Assembly (NCBI GenBank): GCA_964473525.1
Contig: CAYYPK010000055.1
Location: 1 to 38,138 of the forward strand
Origin: GCA-2687025 sp964473525
GTDB taxonomy: Bacteria; Poribacteria; WGA-4E; GCA-2687025
DNA: 38,138 nucleotides
Reading direction: 5' to 3'
This document shows positions 8,334 through 17,831 of the stretch, piece after piece. The position numbers and the translations under genes are program-made. Numbering within the stretch: position 1 is the stretch's first letter; each line of letters starts with the position of its first letter. The notes beneath the pieces are model-generated. The model did not search any database and was not told the origin of the DNA. It saw nothing but the letters and a program-made list of their open reading frames with translations.

Positions 8334-8576
8334 CTTCGCTCCCCACTAGAAGTTCCTCGACGACGTTAGCGCATCACATGCGACGTGTCCAACGCAGCGC
8401 CCTTCACAATGGCGGAGCGCGATCCGCCCATGCTGTTCGATTGCACGCGCGGCACGCCGTGAGCCGTCGTCGAATCCTCGCTACCGTGGTACGATGCGCG
8501 CGGCGGCCAGCGGCGCGTGGCGTCGGCCAGGCCCCTGCCGCCCGCCACGCGGCCCGCGTCACGGGGAGGAACGTGC

Positions 8577-9935
8577 ATGCCTGGTACTGCATCCGATGCG
8601 TGGGACGAGATCCGTGTGGCCGCTGACGCGGTGTTCGAGCGCAGCGATGCGGTGGGCGGCGCGGTTGGGCTCGTCATGGACGGCCAGACGTTCTCCGCGG
8701 GCCTCGGCGTGACGAACGTCGAGCATCCGCTGGACGTGACGACGGACACGCTCTTCCAGATCGGCTCCATCACGAAGACGATTGCCGCGACCGTTGTGAT
8801 GCGACTCGTGGAGCAGGGGAAACTCGACCTGGACGCGCCGATACGCGACTACGCGCCTGAGTTCCGCGTCAGCGACCGCGAGGCGTCCGAGCGCGCTACG
8901 CTGCGGCACGTTCTGACGCACACTGGCGGATGGACCGGCGACTTCTTCGCGGACACCGGCGACGGCGACGACGCTGCGGAACGCTACCTCGCGCGGATGG
9001 CTGACCTCGAGCAGTTGGCGCCCCTCGGCGCGGTCTACTCGTACAACAACGCCGGCTTCTACCTGGCGGGACTCGTCATCGAACGCGTGACAGGCGACCC
9101 GTTCGACGTGGTAGCGCGCGCCCTCGTCCTGGTTCCTCTGGGCACGCGCGAGGCTCATTTCCGACCGCAGGACGTGATGACCCGCCGGTTCGCGGCAGGT
9201 CACACTGCGGGCGACGACGGCCCAGCCGTGGCCCGCCCGTGGGCGTTGCCCCGCGCGGCGTGGCCCGCTGGCGGCCTGGTGTGCGGCATCGACGACCTGC
9301 TGCGCCTCGGTCGCTTCGCCATCGGCGACGGCGCCACCGAGGACGGCGGCCGTGTGCTCGACCCCGCCAGCATGGCGCTGATGCGCGCGCCGCAAGCCGC
9401 GATACGCACTGGCGCGTCGTGTGGTCTTGCCTGGCACGCGCGTGAGGTCGACGGCGTCACTCTGGTGGAGCACAGCGGTGGCACGAACGGGCAGTACGCC
9501 GTCCTGTCGGTGGCGCCGGAGCGGGGGTTCGTCTACGCGTCTCTGGCAAACTCGCCCGCGGCAGTCGACAAGCTCCACAAGATGGCGCTCGCGAGGGTGC
9601 TGGGCGTGGCCGCGGAGGAACCGACCGCCATCGACTCGGATGTCGACGAACTCGCCGCGTTCGAGGGCGTGTACTCTCGTGAACCAGCGTCGATGGTCGT
9701 GCGGCTCGTCGGCAGCCGCCTCGTCGCTGTCGTCACGTCGCACTGGGGGTTCCCGGACAAGGACAAGCCACCGGCCGACCCGTACCCGCCGTTCCACCTG
9801 GCTCGATGCGCGGCCGACCGGCTCATCATCACGGACGGTACGGCGAAGGGACGCGCGATGGATGTCGTGCGCGGAAACGGCGGCGCGATACGGTGGATCC
9901 GCCACGGCGGCCGTCTATACGAGAAGACCGAGTGA
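8577..9935 (+). CDS. Serine hydrolase, beta-lactamase/class C esterase (S12) family
   Basis: 452 residues. All three S12 motifs are present: S64-I-T-K67 in FQIGSITKT, Y156-N-N in YSYNNAGFY, and H299-S-G in VEHSGGTNG. HVLTHTGG is also typical. A C-terminal region of about 120 residues (FEGVYS, then LIITDGTAKG) resembles the beta-barrel tail of penicillin-binding-protein-related esterases. No signal peptide is visible, so a cytosolic esterase or peptidase is likelier than a periplasmic beta-lactamase. ATG 8577 follows GGGGAGGA by 6 nt; the longer start at 8517 has no such site. It faces the permease pair with a 28-bp convergent gap. Confidence 0.88.
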   Translation: MPGTASDAWDEIRVAADAVFERSDAVGGAVGLVMDGQTFSAGLGVTNVEHPLDVTTDTLFQIGSITKTIAATVVMRLVEQGKLDLDAPIRDYAPEFRVSDREASERATLRHVLTHTGGWTGDFFADTGDGDDAAERYLARMADLEQLAPLGAVYSYNNAGFYLAGLVIERVTGDPFDVVARALVLVPLGTREAHFRPQDVMTRRFAAGHTAGDDGPAVARPWALPRAAWPAGGLVCGIDDLLRLGRFAIGDGATEDGGRVLDPASMALMRAPQAAIRTGASCGLAWHAREVDGVTLVEHSGGTNGQYAVLSVAPERGFVYASLANSPAAVDKLHKMALARVLGVAAEEPTAIDSDVDELAAFEGVYSREPASMVVRLVGSRLVAVVTSHWGFPDKDKPPADPYPPFHLARCAADRLIITDGTAKGRAMDVVRGNGGAIRWIRHGGRLYEKTE

Positions 9936-9963
9936 CAGCGAGCGGCGCGGCGCCTCCAGGGAG

Positions 9964-11379
9964 CTAGTCGGTGCGCAACGCCTCTACCGGCGTGAGCTTG
10001 GCGGCTCTGCTGGCGGGATAGACGCCGGACGCCACGCCTACGAGGAACGCCACGCTGACGGCGATCGCGACGCCCACGGTCGATACAGTCGCCGGCCACG
10101 AAGCGCCAGAGAGCACGTACCGCTTCAGGAGACTTGCCGACCCGCGCGCCAACACAACGCCAAAGCCCGTGCCCAGGAGGCCGCCCGCCAGGCTCAGGAC
10201 GGACGTCTCGATGAGGAACTGAAACAGCACGTCGCGCCGCTTCGCCCCGAGCGCCTTGCGCAAGCCGATTTCCTGCGTGCGCTCCGTGACGGACACGAGC
10301 ATGATGTTCATGATGCCGATGCCCGCGACGACCAGCGCGATGCCGGCGATTACGCCCATCAGCATCTTGAGGATGCTGCCCAGGCGCTCTGCGGTGGCGA
10401 TCTCCTCGGTGGCGGTCCAGAACGTAAAGGCTCCCGCGTCGGCGTGCCTGCGGCCGAGGATGACCTTCATCTCCTCGATCGTGGCGGGGACGTCGTCGAC
10501 GGTGGCCGCGCGTACGCGGAGGCGCTCTACCTCCTCGTCGCCCTTGACGCGCTTGTGGAACGCCGTCAGCGGCATGATGACGCGTTCGTCCCAGCCTTCC
10601 GTGGCGCCGCCGGAGCCCTTCAGGTTCATCACGCCGACAACCTGTAGCCGCAGGGCTGAACTGCCCGGGCCGCCGCGCCTGCGCCCCCACTGACGGGTGG
10701 CCTGTATCTCGGCTCCGATGGGACTGATGTCACCGAACAGATCCTCGGCGATCGTGGCGCCGATGACGACGACCTTCGTCGCGCCTTCGAGGTCGGCGTC
10801 TGAGATGAACCGACCTTCCTTGAGTCCCCAGTTGTAGACGTCAGGGTACTCCGGCGTCGCTCCGATGATGGGCCCGTCCTTCTCCTTGCCGCCGTAGCTG
10901 TACATGATCCCGCCGCCGAAATCGTCCTCTGCGCACATGGCGTCGGCGGACGTGAGCATCATGCGCATGTTCTCGAAGTCGGTGTAGTCGATGGGTTTCG
11001 CGCGGTTGCGGCGCGAACGGCCCCAATGTCGTCTGCTGCGAGAGCGGGATGTGACCGTGCTGCCGCCACGGGAGTCCCACGCGTCACGGTACACCTCGAT
11101 GAGCGACACGCCGCCCGTCTGCGACACCTCGTCGGTGACCATCTGCTTGGCGCCATCTCCCATGGAGATGACCGCCACGACGGCCCCGACGCCGATGATG
11201 ATGCCGAACGCGGTCAGCGCCGTGCGCAGAGGACTCCGACGGAGCCCAGAGACGCCCATGCGCAAAGACTCGCGGCCCGGCCGCGTGAGCAGTATGTACG
11301 CGATGAGGATGGCTAGCGTGGCGGCCAGCAGGCTGTAGAGTCCGTAGGCGGTGTTTGTCAGAATCGCTTTTGGGTCCAC
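9964..11379 (-). CDS. MacB/FtsX-type ABC transporter permease (downstream of pair)
   Basis: 471 residues. RSPLRTALTAFGIIIGVGAVVAVISMGDG is followed by a large extracytoplasmic MacB_PCD domain (about 75-320), then three C-terminal helices with the family loop GIMNIMLVSVTERTQEIGLRKALG and the terminal YPASRAAKLTPVEALR. This is the LolE/MacB topology. Unusually, an extra hydrophobic helix (LYSLLAATLAILIAYILL) precedes the standard one. GTG 11379 follows GGAAGGG by 5 nt. It lies 22 bp downstream of a second permease, so the two may form a heterodimer. No ABC ATPase or membrane-fusion protein is adjacent. Confidence 0.9.
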   Translation of the reverse strand: MDPKAILTNTAYGLYSLLAATLAILIAYILLTRPGRESLRMGVSGLRRSPLRTALTAFGIIIGVGAVVAVISMGDGAKQMVTDEVSQTGGVSLIEVYRDAWDSRGGSTVTSRSRSRRHWGRSRRNRAKPIDYTDFENMRMMLTSADAMCAEDDFGGGIMYSYGGKEKDGPIIGATPEYPDVYNWGLKEGRFISDADLEGATKVVVIGATIAEDLFGDISPIGAEIQATRQWGRRRGGPGSSALRLQVVGVMNLKGSGGATEGWDERVIMPLTAFHKRVKGDEEVERLRVRAATVDDVPATIEEMKVILGRRHADAGAFTFWTATEEIATAERLGSILKMLMGVIAGIALVVAGIGIMNIMLVSVTERTQEIGLRKALGAKRRDVLFQFLIETSVLSLAGGLLGTGFGVVLARGSASLLKRYVLSGASWPATVSTVGVAIAVSVAFLVGVASGVYPASRAAKLTPVEALRTD

Positions 11380-11401
11380 GACAGCCCTTCCGTTACGGCT
11401 C

Positions 11402-12697
11402 CTACTGGTGACGGAGCGCCTCGATGGGGGTCAGACGCGCAGCCTTCCACGCGGGGAACAGCCCAAACACTAGTCCCACCGTGAGAGACACGACGACGCA
11501 GATCGCTATCCACAGGTAGGAGATGCTGAACGGCCACGCGACCCAGTCGCCGCGGAAACCCAGCAGCGGCCCGATGAAGCCGCCTATCTTGGGGTTCGAG
11601 ATCACCCAGGCGGACCCGACCCCGAACAGCACACCGACGACGATGCCAAGGAATCCTCCCACGAGACACAGCGTCGACGCCTCGATGAGGAACTGGATGA
11701 GGATGTCGCGCTTGCGGCCGCCGAGCGCCTTCCGCAGGCCGATTTCCCGCGTCCTTTCAGTCACGGACACGAGCATGATGTTCATGATCCCAACGCCGCC
11801 GATGAACAGCGAGAAGCCCGCGATCGTGCCGAGGACGACCTTCAGCAGGTTGCTGACGGTGGTGACGAATTCCAGGTTCTCGGTGCCGGGGGCCCACATG
11901 CGGAAGAACATATCCCCGTTGTGGCGCCGCTTCAGCAGCGCCTCCACTTCGGCCATCGCGTCCGGTATCTTGTCGGTGCTGACGGCCTGAACCGACACCA
12001 TGGGCACTTCGTCGTTCCCGCGGAACCGCTTCTGGGCGGTCGTCAACGGGATGAACACCATGTTGTCGAGGTTCCATCCGTACTGGATGCTCGTGCCGCG
12101 TTGGGACATCACGCCGACCACGGTGAAGCGTTCCTCGCCGATCTTCACCTGCATTCCAACGGGGTCTTCCTCCGGGAACAACACGTCGGCGACCTCTACC
12201 CCGATGGTCGCGGCGCGGTTCCAGTCGATCTCGTCGGACTCCTGCACAAACCTGCCGTCGTCGGGGTACCACGCCCAACTCTCCATCAACGCCGTCGTCG
12301 TGCCCTGGTAACCCGCGCGCGTCTCACGAGCGGCCATGCCATCGCCGGCGCTGATGCGTACGCCGCGGAATTGCGGGATGCGCGGTATCACCGCCAGGAC
12401 CGACGGGCACTCTCGCTCAATGGCGAGGACATCGTCGTAGACCATGTATTCAGGACTGTTATTGCGTCGGTAACGGCCGCCGCGACGGCTCCAGCGGTCC
12501 TTGAAGATGGAGAACTGGTTGTTCCCGCCGATGCGCTCGATGTCGGACATGACGATCTGGCGGGCGCCGTCGCTGATGGACACCATCGCGAGAACGGCGG
12601 CAATGCCGATCATGATTCCGAGGAGCGTCAGGGAGGACCGTAGCTTGTTCTCGAAAATGGCGCGGATGCCCTGCATCACCGACTCAAGTGAACGCAT
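11402..12697 (-). CDS. MacB/FtsX-type ABC transporter permease (upstream of pair)
   Basis: 431 residues with standard MacB topology: one N-terminal helix (KLRSSLTLLGIMIGIAAVLAMVSIS), a periplasmic core domain, and three C-terminal helices around GIMNIMLVSVTERTREIGLRKALGG and FPAWKAARLTPIEALR. MacB/LolCDE permeases pull lipoproteins, peptides or toxins from the inner membrane using a separate or fused ATPase; here the ATPase part is missing. ATG 12697 has AGGAG 11 nt upstream. Divergent from the large cyclase gene across about 280 bp. Clearly homologous to the next gene but well diverged, so an old duplication. Confidence 0.9.
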   Translation of the reverse strand: MRSLESVMQGIRAIFENKLRSSLTLLGIMIGIAAVLAMVSISDGARQIVMSDIERIGGNNQFSIFKDRWSRRGGRYRRNNSPEYMVYDDVLAIERECPSVLAVIPRIPQFRGVRISAGDGMAARETRAGYQGTTTALMESWAWYPDDGRFVQESDEIDWNRAATIGVEVADVLFPEEDPVGMQVKIGEERFTVVGVMSQRGTSIQYGWNLDNMVFIPLTTAQKRFRGNDEVPMVSVQAVSTDKIPDAMAEVEALLKRRHNGDMFFRMWAPGTENLEFVTTVSNLLKVVLGTIAGFSLFIGGVGIMNIMLVSVTERTREIGLRKALGGRKRDILIQFLIEASTLCLVGGFLGIVVGVLFGVGSAWVISNPKIGGFIGPLLGFRGDWVAWPFSISYLWIAICVVVSLTVGLVFGLFPAWKAARLTPIEALRHQ

Positions 12698-12832
12698 GCC
12701 CTATCCGTCTCCTGTGCGCGGCTCTTCGCAACAGGCGCGCCGCCCCCGATGGGAGGTCACGCGTGCGTGCGGAGCGGGACGCCTGCGTCGCGCGTCATGG
12801 AGAAAACACACCCACTACACCCAATGACACCT

Positions 12833-12862
12833 TTGACGTGACGGAGCCCCAACCGGTTTAGA
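12833..12862 (+). promoter_or_regulatory. Weak candidate promoter for the cyclase/ATPase gene
   Basis: TTGACG at 12833-12838 (five of six -35 matches) is 18 bp from TTTAGA at 12857-12862 (three of six -10 matches). Transcription would begin near 12869, which agrees with translation from 12982 rather than from the ATG at 12862. Confidence 0.3.
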
Positions 12863-12981
12863 TGGCAGAGCGTCGGCTGGCTCAGACAGCCGCGCGTCGG
12901 TTGGCGCCGCCCGCGGCGTGCTCTACTGTTGAACCGGCTTCGCCGGCCTGGCCACCACACGCGCTGAAACGGTACACAGCC

Positions 12982-15900
12982 ATGCAGTGCGCCGCCTGCT
13001 CGCACGACAATCCGCCCGAAGCGCGCTTCTGCTTAGAGTGCGGTCAGGATCTGGCTCGCGCCTGCGTGGCGTGCCAGGAAGCCCTGCCGCCGACCGCGAA
13101 GTTCTGCATGCACTGTGGAGCGCCGCAAGAGGCAGCGGCCCCCGCGTCGCTCCCGGTTCCAGCAGCCGCGCCGGTCGATGACGCTGAGCAACGACCGCTT
13201 ACCGTGCTGTTCTGCGACCTCGTGGAGTCTACGCGCCTCTCGCGAGAGCTCGACCCCGAGGCGTTGCGCGAGGTGATCCGCGAGTACCAACGCATCGTCG
13301 TGGACATCATCCAGCAGTACGAAGGGCACATCGCCCAGTACCTGGGTGACGGCATCCTCGCGTACTTCGGGTATCCAAATGCTCACGAGGACGACGAGGC
13401 GCGAGCCGTGCGGGCGGGTCTTGCGATCGTCGGTCAGGTGGAGCAGTTGGGCACACGCGCGGCGCGGGACGACCACGCTCACGCGGAGGCGCGGGTTGGC
13501 ATTGAGACAGGCCGCGTTGTCATTGGGGAAATGGGAGCCGGCGGGCGACTGGACCGCCTCGCCATCGGCGTCATACCCAACATAGCCGCTCGACTACAGG
13601 CGGCGGCTCGCCCGGGGCAGGTTGTCGTGGGCGAGGCGACGTATAAGCGCAGCCAGGACGTCGCGGAGTTCGAAGCCCTGCTGGTCGCCGCCAAGGGTGT
13701 GGACGGGGCAATATCGGCCCATCGCGCCGTATCGCTTAGAGCGCCATCCGTCGCCGAGCCCCACGCGGAGGATCTCCACGCGGAATTCGTGGGGCGGAAC
13801 GAGGAACTGGAGCGGCTAGCTGACGCCATTGCCGGGGCCGTGCGCGGCGTGGGACGCGTCGTAACGGTCGCGGGAGAGGCCGGGGCGGGCAAGTCGCGGC
13901 TCATCGCCGAGGCCCGCGCCCGACTCGATACCGACTCGTTCACGTGGCTTCGCGGACGCTGCCACGACCGCTCTATTCCGAAGCACTACGGGCCGTTCGC
14001 GGACATCCTGGCGAGCTACTGTGGGATATCGGACGACGACGACGCGGAGGCGAGGCGCGCGGGCCTCGTCGACTGCATCGACGGCCTCGTCGCCAACGGG
14101 CAGTTGTCCGAGGACCGGGCCGACGAGTGCGTCAGCCTACTGGCGCGCGTCCTTGCGATCGACCTGGGCGGAGCCGAGGACGAGCGTCTGGCCTTCGCGG
14201 ACGGGGCGCAGATTCAGCATCAGACGTTCGCTGCGGTCGCGGACCTCGTCATCGCGCTTACCACCTGGCGGCCGGTCGTCCTCGAGCTGGACGACCTCCA
14301 CTGGGCGGACAGCGCTTCGCTGGATCTCATCGCGCATCTTAGCGAGCGGGCGCCGAGTCACCCCCTGGCGCTCATCTGCGTCTACCGTCCCCAGCGCGGA
14401 CATCCCTCCGAGCGGCTACCTGAGACCGCCGCTTGGAAGTGTCCCGGCAGACACGTGCACATCACCGTGCCAGAACTGACGGCCGAGGACGGTGAGAGCC
14501 TCGTCGCGTCGCTCCTCGGCGTTGCGTCGCCGCCGGAGATCCTGCGCGAGACGGTCCTCGGCCGCGCGCGCGGCAATCCGTTCTACATCGAAGAGGCGCT
14601 GCGCGCGCTGGTGGAGTCGGACGCCATCGTGAGAGAAGGCGGGGGATGGGCGGTGGCGGAGAGCCTCGACCACATCGCCGTGCCGGACAGCGTCGAGAGG
14701 ATCACGCTAAGCCGTATCGACCGCCTGAGCTCCGACGCGCGGCGCCTGCTGCAAACCGCGGCGGTCATCGGCGGCTCGTTCTCCAAGAGGGTGCTGGACC
14801 ACGTCGCGCCCCCCGACATCGACGAGGCCGCGGCACTCCTGGAGCTCGAGGAGGCCGGGTTCGTCACGCGGGAATACGGCAGTTGGGACGTGCAGTACGC
14901 CTTCCGGCACGTATACACGCAGCAGGTGGTGTACGGCGCGGTGTTGAGTCGCCGCCGCCAGGAGCTGCACGGGGCAATCGCCGAGGCCATCGCTGAGATC
15001 TACCCGGACGCCGCCGCCGACCGCGCCGAAACCCTCGCGTACCACTACACGCACACCGACCATGGCGAGCGCGCCGTGGAGCATCTGATTGGGGCGGGCG
15101 CCAAGGCGCGCGCCGCCTACCTTAACGACGAGGCGATCGACTGCTACACGAAGGCGCTCCAGACGCTGGACCATCTGCCAGAAACGGACGAAACCACCAC
15201 GCTGAAGATGCGCGTCCAGGAAGCCTTGGGGCGCATCCACCACGGGGCGGGACACGGCGACGCCGCCGCCGAGCACCTGCGCGCCGCGATCGACCTTGGG
15301 CGGCGCATGGACGTGGACGCGTCCGAGATGATCCGGCTTTGCTACTGGCTGGCGGACGTGCACTGGTGGAAAAGCGAATACGCCGAGGTCGCCGAGATCG
15401 GGGAGATGGCGTGTTCGCTGCTGGGAGACGAACGCGGGACGGTCGCCGAGGCCCTCGCGAACCAGGTAGTCGCCACCGGCGCGTACTTCGGAGGACGCCG
15501 CGACGCGTGGCGCCAACGCCTGACGCGCACTGCGGAGTTTCTGCGCGACCTTCCATACTGCGAGGAGCTCCGTCCTTCGTACGTGCACATCTGGGGAATG
15601 TGCTATGACCAGCGGGACATGGACGGCGCGCGCGGCTGGCTGGAGGCGCTGCTCCGCGTGGGGTCGGAGCACCACGACGCGCGCGCGGTCGCCCAGGCGC
15701 ACAAGGGGATGGGAGACCTGTGCCGGTATAGCGGCGATCTGCGCAACGCGCGCGTGAAGCTCGAAACGGCCCTCATCCAGTTCCAGGAGATCGGCGACAC
15801 AAACCACGCGGGCGATTGTCTGATCGACCTCGGCGCGCTCTCCCTATCCATGGGCCGACTGGATGACGCGAAACGATACGGCGGGTTGGGCCTGTCCGCG

Positions 15901-16920
15901 GCCGAACAGATCGACAGCAGTTGGTTCCGCGCTGCGTCTTACCTCAGCGTGGGCGAACTCTACGTGTGTCTTGGTGATCTGTCCGTCGCGGGCCATTCGC
16001 TCTCGCGCGCGATGGACATCTACGCCGAGACAAAGCATCGACCAGGGCGTCCGTTGGTCACCCTAGGCTGGGCGCACCTGCACGACGGTGACCTGGAGGC
16101 GGCGGCGCGATACTTCCATGAGACCGTTACGGTCTCGAGGCGGTGGCGCGGAAGCGCGATGAGCGGCCTAGAAGAAGCCTACCGCCACAACCCGGATGTG
16201 TTTCCGGTGCTATGCAAGCACCTGGACGAGGAAGCCGACGGGCTAGACGAGACGCAGTGGCGTCTCGAGGACGACCAACCAGCGGCGTTCGAGGACATCT
16301 CGCAGCGCCTGGATTTCATCGCCATGCGACCAGGTTCGGGGCTGGGTGTGGAGTGGGAATGGGTGAACGAGCGCGGCGACGCGGCATACCGCGTGGAAAA
16401 CGCGCTAGAGATCCAGGCGCCTAACGGACGCGACCTGGTCGAGCTGAACATGTCCGCGCCCCGCCTGCTGAGGCCTGTGGTGGGCGAATTCGCCGCGGAC
16501 GCGGTCTGCATGCGCGGCGCTGGCGACCGTCCGGTAATCGGCGGCATCGTGCTGTGGGCAGACGTCGACAACCACCTGCGTGTCGAGCGGGGCGCCCGCG
16601 GCGCGCACGAGGTCAGCCTCACGGGCCGTGTTGAGGGAGTGGACACGCTCGCCGGCCGCGGTCGGCTGGAGGCGGATCGGCTACACCTTAGACTCGAATG
16701 GCGCGAGGGCATCGCGCGCGCGCTGTGCAGCGCCGACGGGCGCGCCTGGAAGCGCGTCGGGGAGACGGCTTTCGCCCCGACGGGTGAACTACGAGTGGGT
16801 CTGCACGCCATCGGCGAGATTGACCGGACGATTCACCGCGGCGCGTTCGAGCACGGCACATCCACCCGGTTTGAGTCGTTCACGCTGCGTTCCCAAAGTC
16901 TCCTACGCCTGCCAGGCTAG
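12982..16920 (+). CDS. Zinc-ribbon/class III cyclase/AAA/TPR signalling protein with C-terminal concanavalin-like domain
   Basis: 1312 residues. Domains in order: two zinc ribbons (C3/C6/C17/C20 and C28/C31/C42/C45); a class III nucleotide cyclase (about 70-250) with metal ligands D79 (FCDLVEST) and D123 (YLGDG) and the N200/R204 pair (NIAAR); an AAA/NACHT-like ATPase with Walker A at 298-305 (GEAGAGKS) and Walker B near 434 (LELDDLHWAD); helical TPR repeats (about 690-1090); and a beta-rich end (about 1095-1300, EWEWVNERGDAAYRVE, GGIVLWADVDNHLRVERG) resembling DUF1349. The first four parts are a common bacterial architecture; the last is not. Cytosolic. ATG 12982 puts the first Cys at residue 3, typical of the family. 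ATG 12862 would add 40 low-complexity residues. Neither start has a good ribosome site. Confidence 0.9.
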   Translation: MQCAACSHDNPPEARFCLECGQDLARACVACQEALPPTAKFCMHCGAPQEAAAPASLPVPAAAPVDDAEQRPLTVLFCDLVESTRLSRELDPEALREVIREYQRIVVDIIQQYEGHIAQYLGDGILAYFGYPNAHEDDEARAVRAGLAIVGQVEQLGTRAARDDHAHAEARVGIETGRVVIGEMGAGGRLDRLAIGVIPNIAARLQAAARPGQVVVGEATYKRSQDVAEFEALLVAAKGVDGAISAHRAVSLRAPSVAEPHAEDLHAEFVGRNEELERLADAIAGAVRGVGRVVTVAGEAGAGKSRLIAEARARLDTDSFTWLRGRCHDRSIPKHYGPFADILASYCGISDDDDAEARRAGLVDCIDGLVANGQLSEDRADECVSLLARVLAIDLGGAEDERLAFADGAQIQHQTFAAVADLVIALTTWRPVVLELDDLHWADSASLDLIAHLSERAPSHPLALICVYRPQRGHPSERLPETAAWKCPGRHVHITVPELTAEDGESLVASLLGVASPPEILRETVLGRARGNPFYIEEALRALVESDAIVREGGGWAVAESLDHIAVPDSVERITLSRIDRLSSDARRLLQTAAVIGGSFSKRVLDHVAPPDIDEAAALLELEEAGFVTREYGSWDVQYAFRHVYTQQVVYGAVLSRRRQELHGAIAEAIAEIYPDAAADRAETLAYHYTHTDHGERAVEHLIGAGAKARAAYLNDEAIDCYTKALQTLDHLPETDETTTLKMRVQEALGRIHHGAGHGDAAAEHLRAAIDLGRRMDVDASEMIRLCYWLADVHWWKSEYAEVAEIGEMACSLLGDERGTVAEALANQVVATGAYFGGRRDAWRQRLTRTAEFLRDLPYCEELRPSYVHIWGMCYDQRDMDGARGWLEALLRVGSEHHDARAVAQAHKGMGDLCRYSGDLRNARVKLETALIQFQEIGDTNHAGDCLIDLGALSLSMGRLDDAKRYGGLGLSAAEQIDSSWFRAASYLSVGELYVCLGDLSVAGHSLSRAMDIYAETKHRPGRPLVTLGWAHLHDGDLEAAARYFHETVTVSRRWRGSAMSGLEEAYRHNPDVFPVLCKHLDEEADGLDETQWRLEDDQPAAFEDISQRLDFIAMRPGSGLGVEWEWVNERGDAAYRVENALEIQAPNGRDLVELNMSAPRLLRPVVGEFAADAVCMRGAGDRPVIGGIVLWADVDNHLRVERGARGAHEVSLTGRVEGVDTLAGRGRLEADRLHLRLEWREGIARALCSADGRAWKRVGETAFAPTGELRVGLHAIGEIDRTIHRGAFEHGTSTRFESFTLRSQSLLRLPG

Positions 16921-16923
16921 GTC

Positions 16924-17751
16924 ATGCAGGACATCTACATGCGCGACCTGGTCGAGCGGGCGCGCGCGGACAGCCGCGTGCTGGCGCTCTGGCTACAGGG
17001 CAGCTTCGCCACCGGCCGCGCCGACCGGTACTCGGACGTCGACGCGCATCTTCTGACCGGCCACGACGATGACGACGCGTTCCGTTCGGAGGCGCAGATC
17101 TGGTTGGATAGTGTGCGGCCGATGGTGCATTGCACGTCGATGTTCGACGGGCGGATGCTGCACGGCGTCACGGACGAGGGCATGCGCGTCGACCTGTGGA
17201 TGCACGCCGGGGAGACACACGAAGCGGCCGGGTCAGCGGTGAAGATCCTACTCGACCCCGCCGGACGTGTGTCGGCGCGCGCGGCGGCGCCAGCGCGCGC
17301 GGACGCTGGTGGGCTTGCACGACACCTCAACGAGTTCTGGCGCATCTTCGCCATGCTACCGGTCGTCATCGGGCGGGACGAACGCGTGAAGGGCGTCGTT
17401 GGAAGCGCGCTGGCCGCCGACGCCCTGGCGGAAGCGCTCGTATACGGGGGAAGTGGCTCGCGCAATGCTGGCGTCAAGCGCCTCAACGAATTCATCCCCG
17501 ACACGTGGCGCGAGGAACTGGAGGAGGCGCTACTGGACGCGGGATCGGCGCGTGTTGACATCGCCAACACGCAGCTCAGACTCGCCGCCCTGATGCAGCA
17601 GCACGGCCGGGCCGTGGCGGCGCGTCACGCGGTCGAGTACCCCGAGGCGTTCGAAGCGGCGGCCGTGCGTTACGTACGCGCGGACCTGGAGCGTCTTGAC
17701 GTATCAGTGGACCGCGGCTTGCTGGACCGGCTGGCGCCACGCGACCACTGA
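16924..17751 (+). CDS. Aminoglycoside-type nucleotidyltransferase
   Basis: 275 residues. The N-terminal Pol-beta-like domain has G26-S27 followed after ten residues by D38-V-D40, and a third acidic residue D90 in GMRVDLWMH, giving a complete metal triad. The C-terminal half is helical, like the substrate-binding half of streptomycin/lincosamide nucleotidyltransferases, so it may transfer a nucleotide to a small molecule. ATG 16924 is 3 nt past the stop of the cyclase/ATPase gene, so the two are surely co-transcribed and perhaps linked in function. Resistance is only one possible role. Confidence 0.82.
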   Translation: MQDIYMRDLVERARADSRVLALWLQGSFATGRADRYSDVDAHLLTGHDDDDAFRSEAQIWLDSVRPMVHCTSMFDGRMLHGVTDEGMRVDLWMHAGETHEAAGSAVKILLDPAGRVSARAAAPARADAGGLARHLNEFWRIFAMLPVVIGRDERVKGVVGSALAADALAEALVYGGSGSRNAGVKRLNEFIPDTWREELEEALLDAGSARVDIANTQLRLAALMQQHGRAVAARHAVEYPEAFEAAAVRYVRADLERLDVSVDRGLLDRLAPRDH

Positions 17752-17831
17752 CGTGGACGCGTCGCCCGTCGCGGCCCCATCTCATCGGCTATCCATCCTT
17801 CGAGCCCGTCTACTGGCGCCGGAGGATTCCC

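Noticed and set aside
8559..9905. 448-residue open frame on the minus strand
   Set aside because: Shadow of the serine hydrolase gene; His/Arg-rich, no ribosome site, no motif.
12862..12981. Earlier start (ATG 12862) for the cyclase/ATPase
   Set aside because: Adds 40 Ala/Pro/Arg-rich residues before the zinc ribbons; family members begin at the first Cys motif, and the candidate promoter would start transcription inside it.
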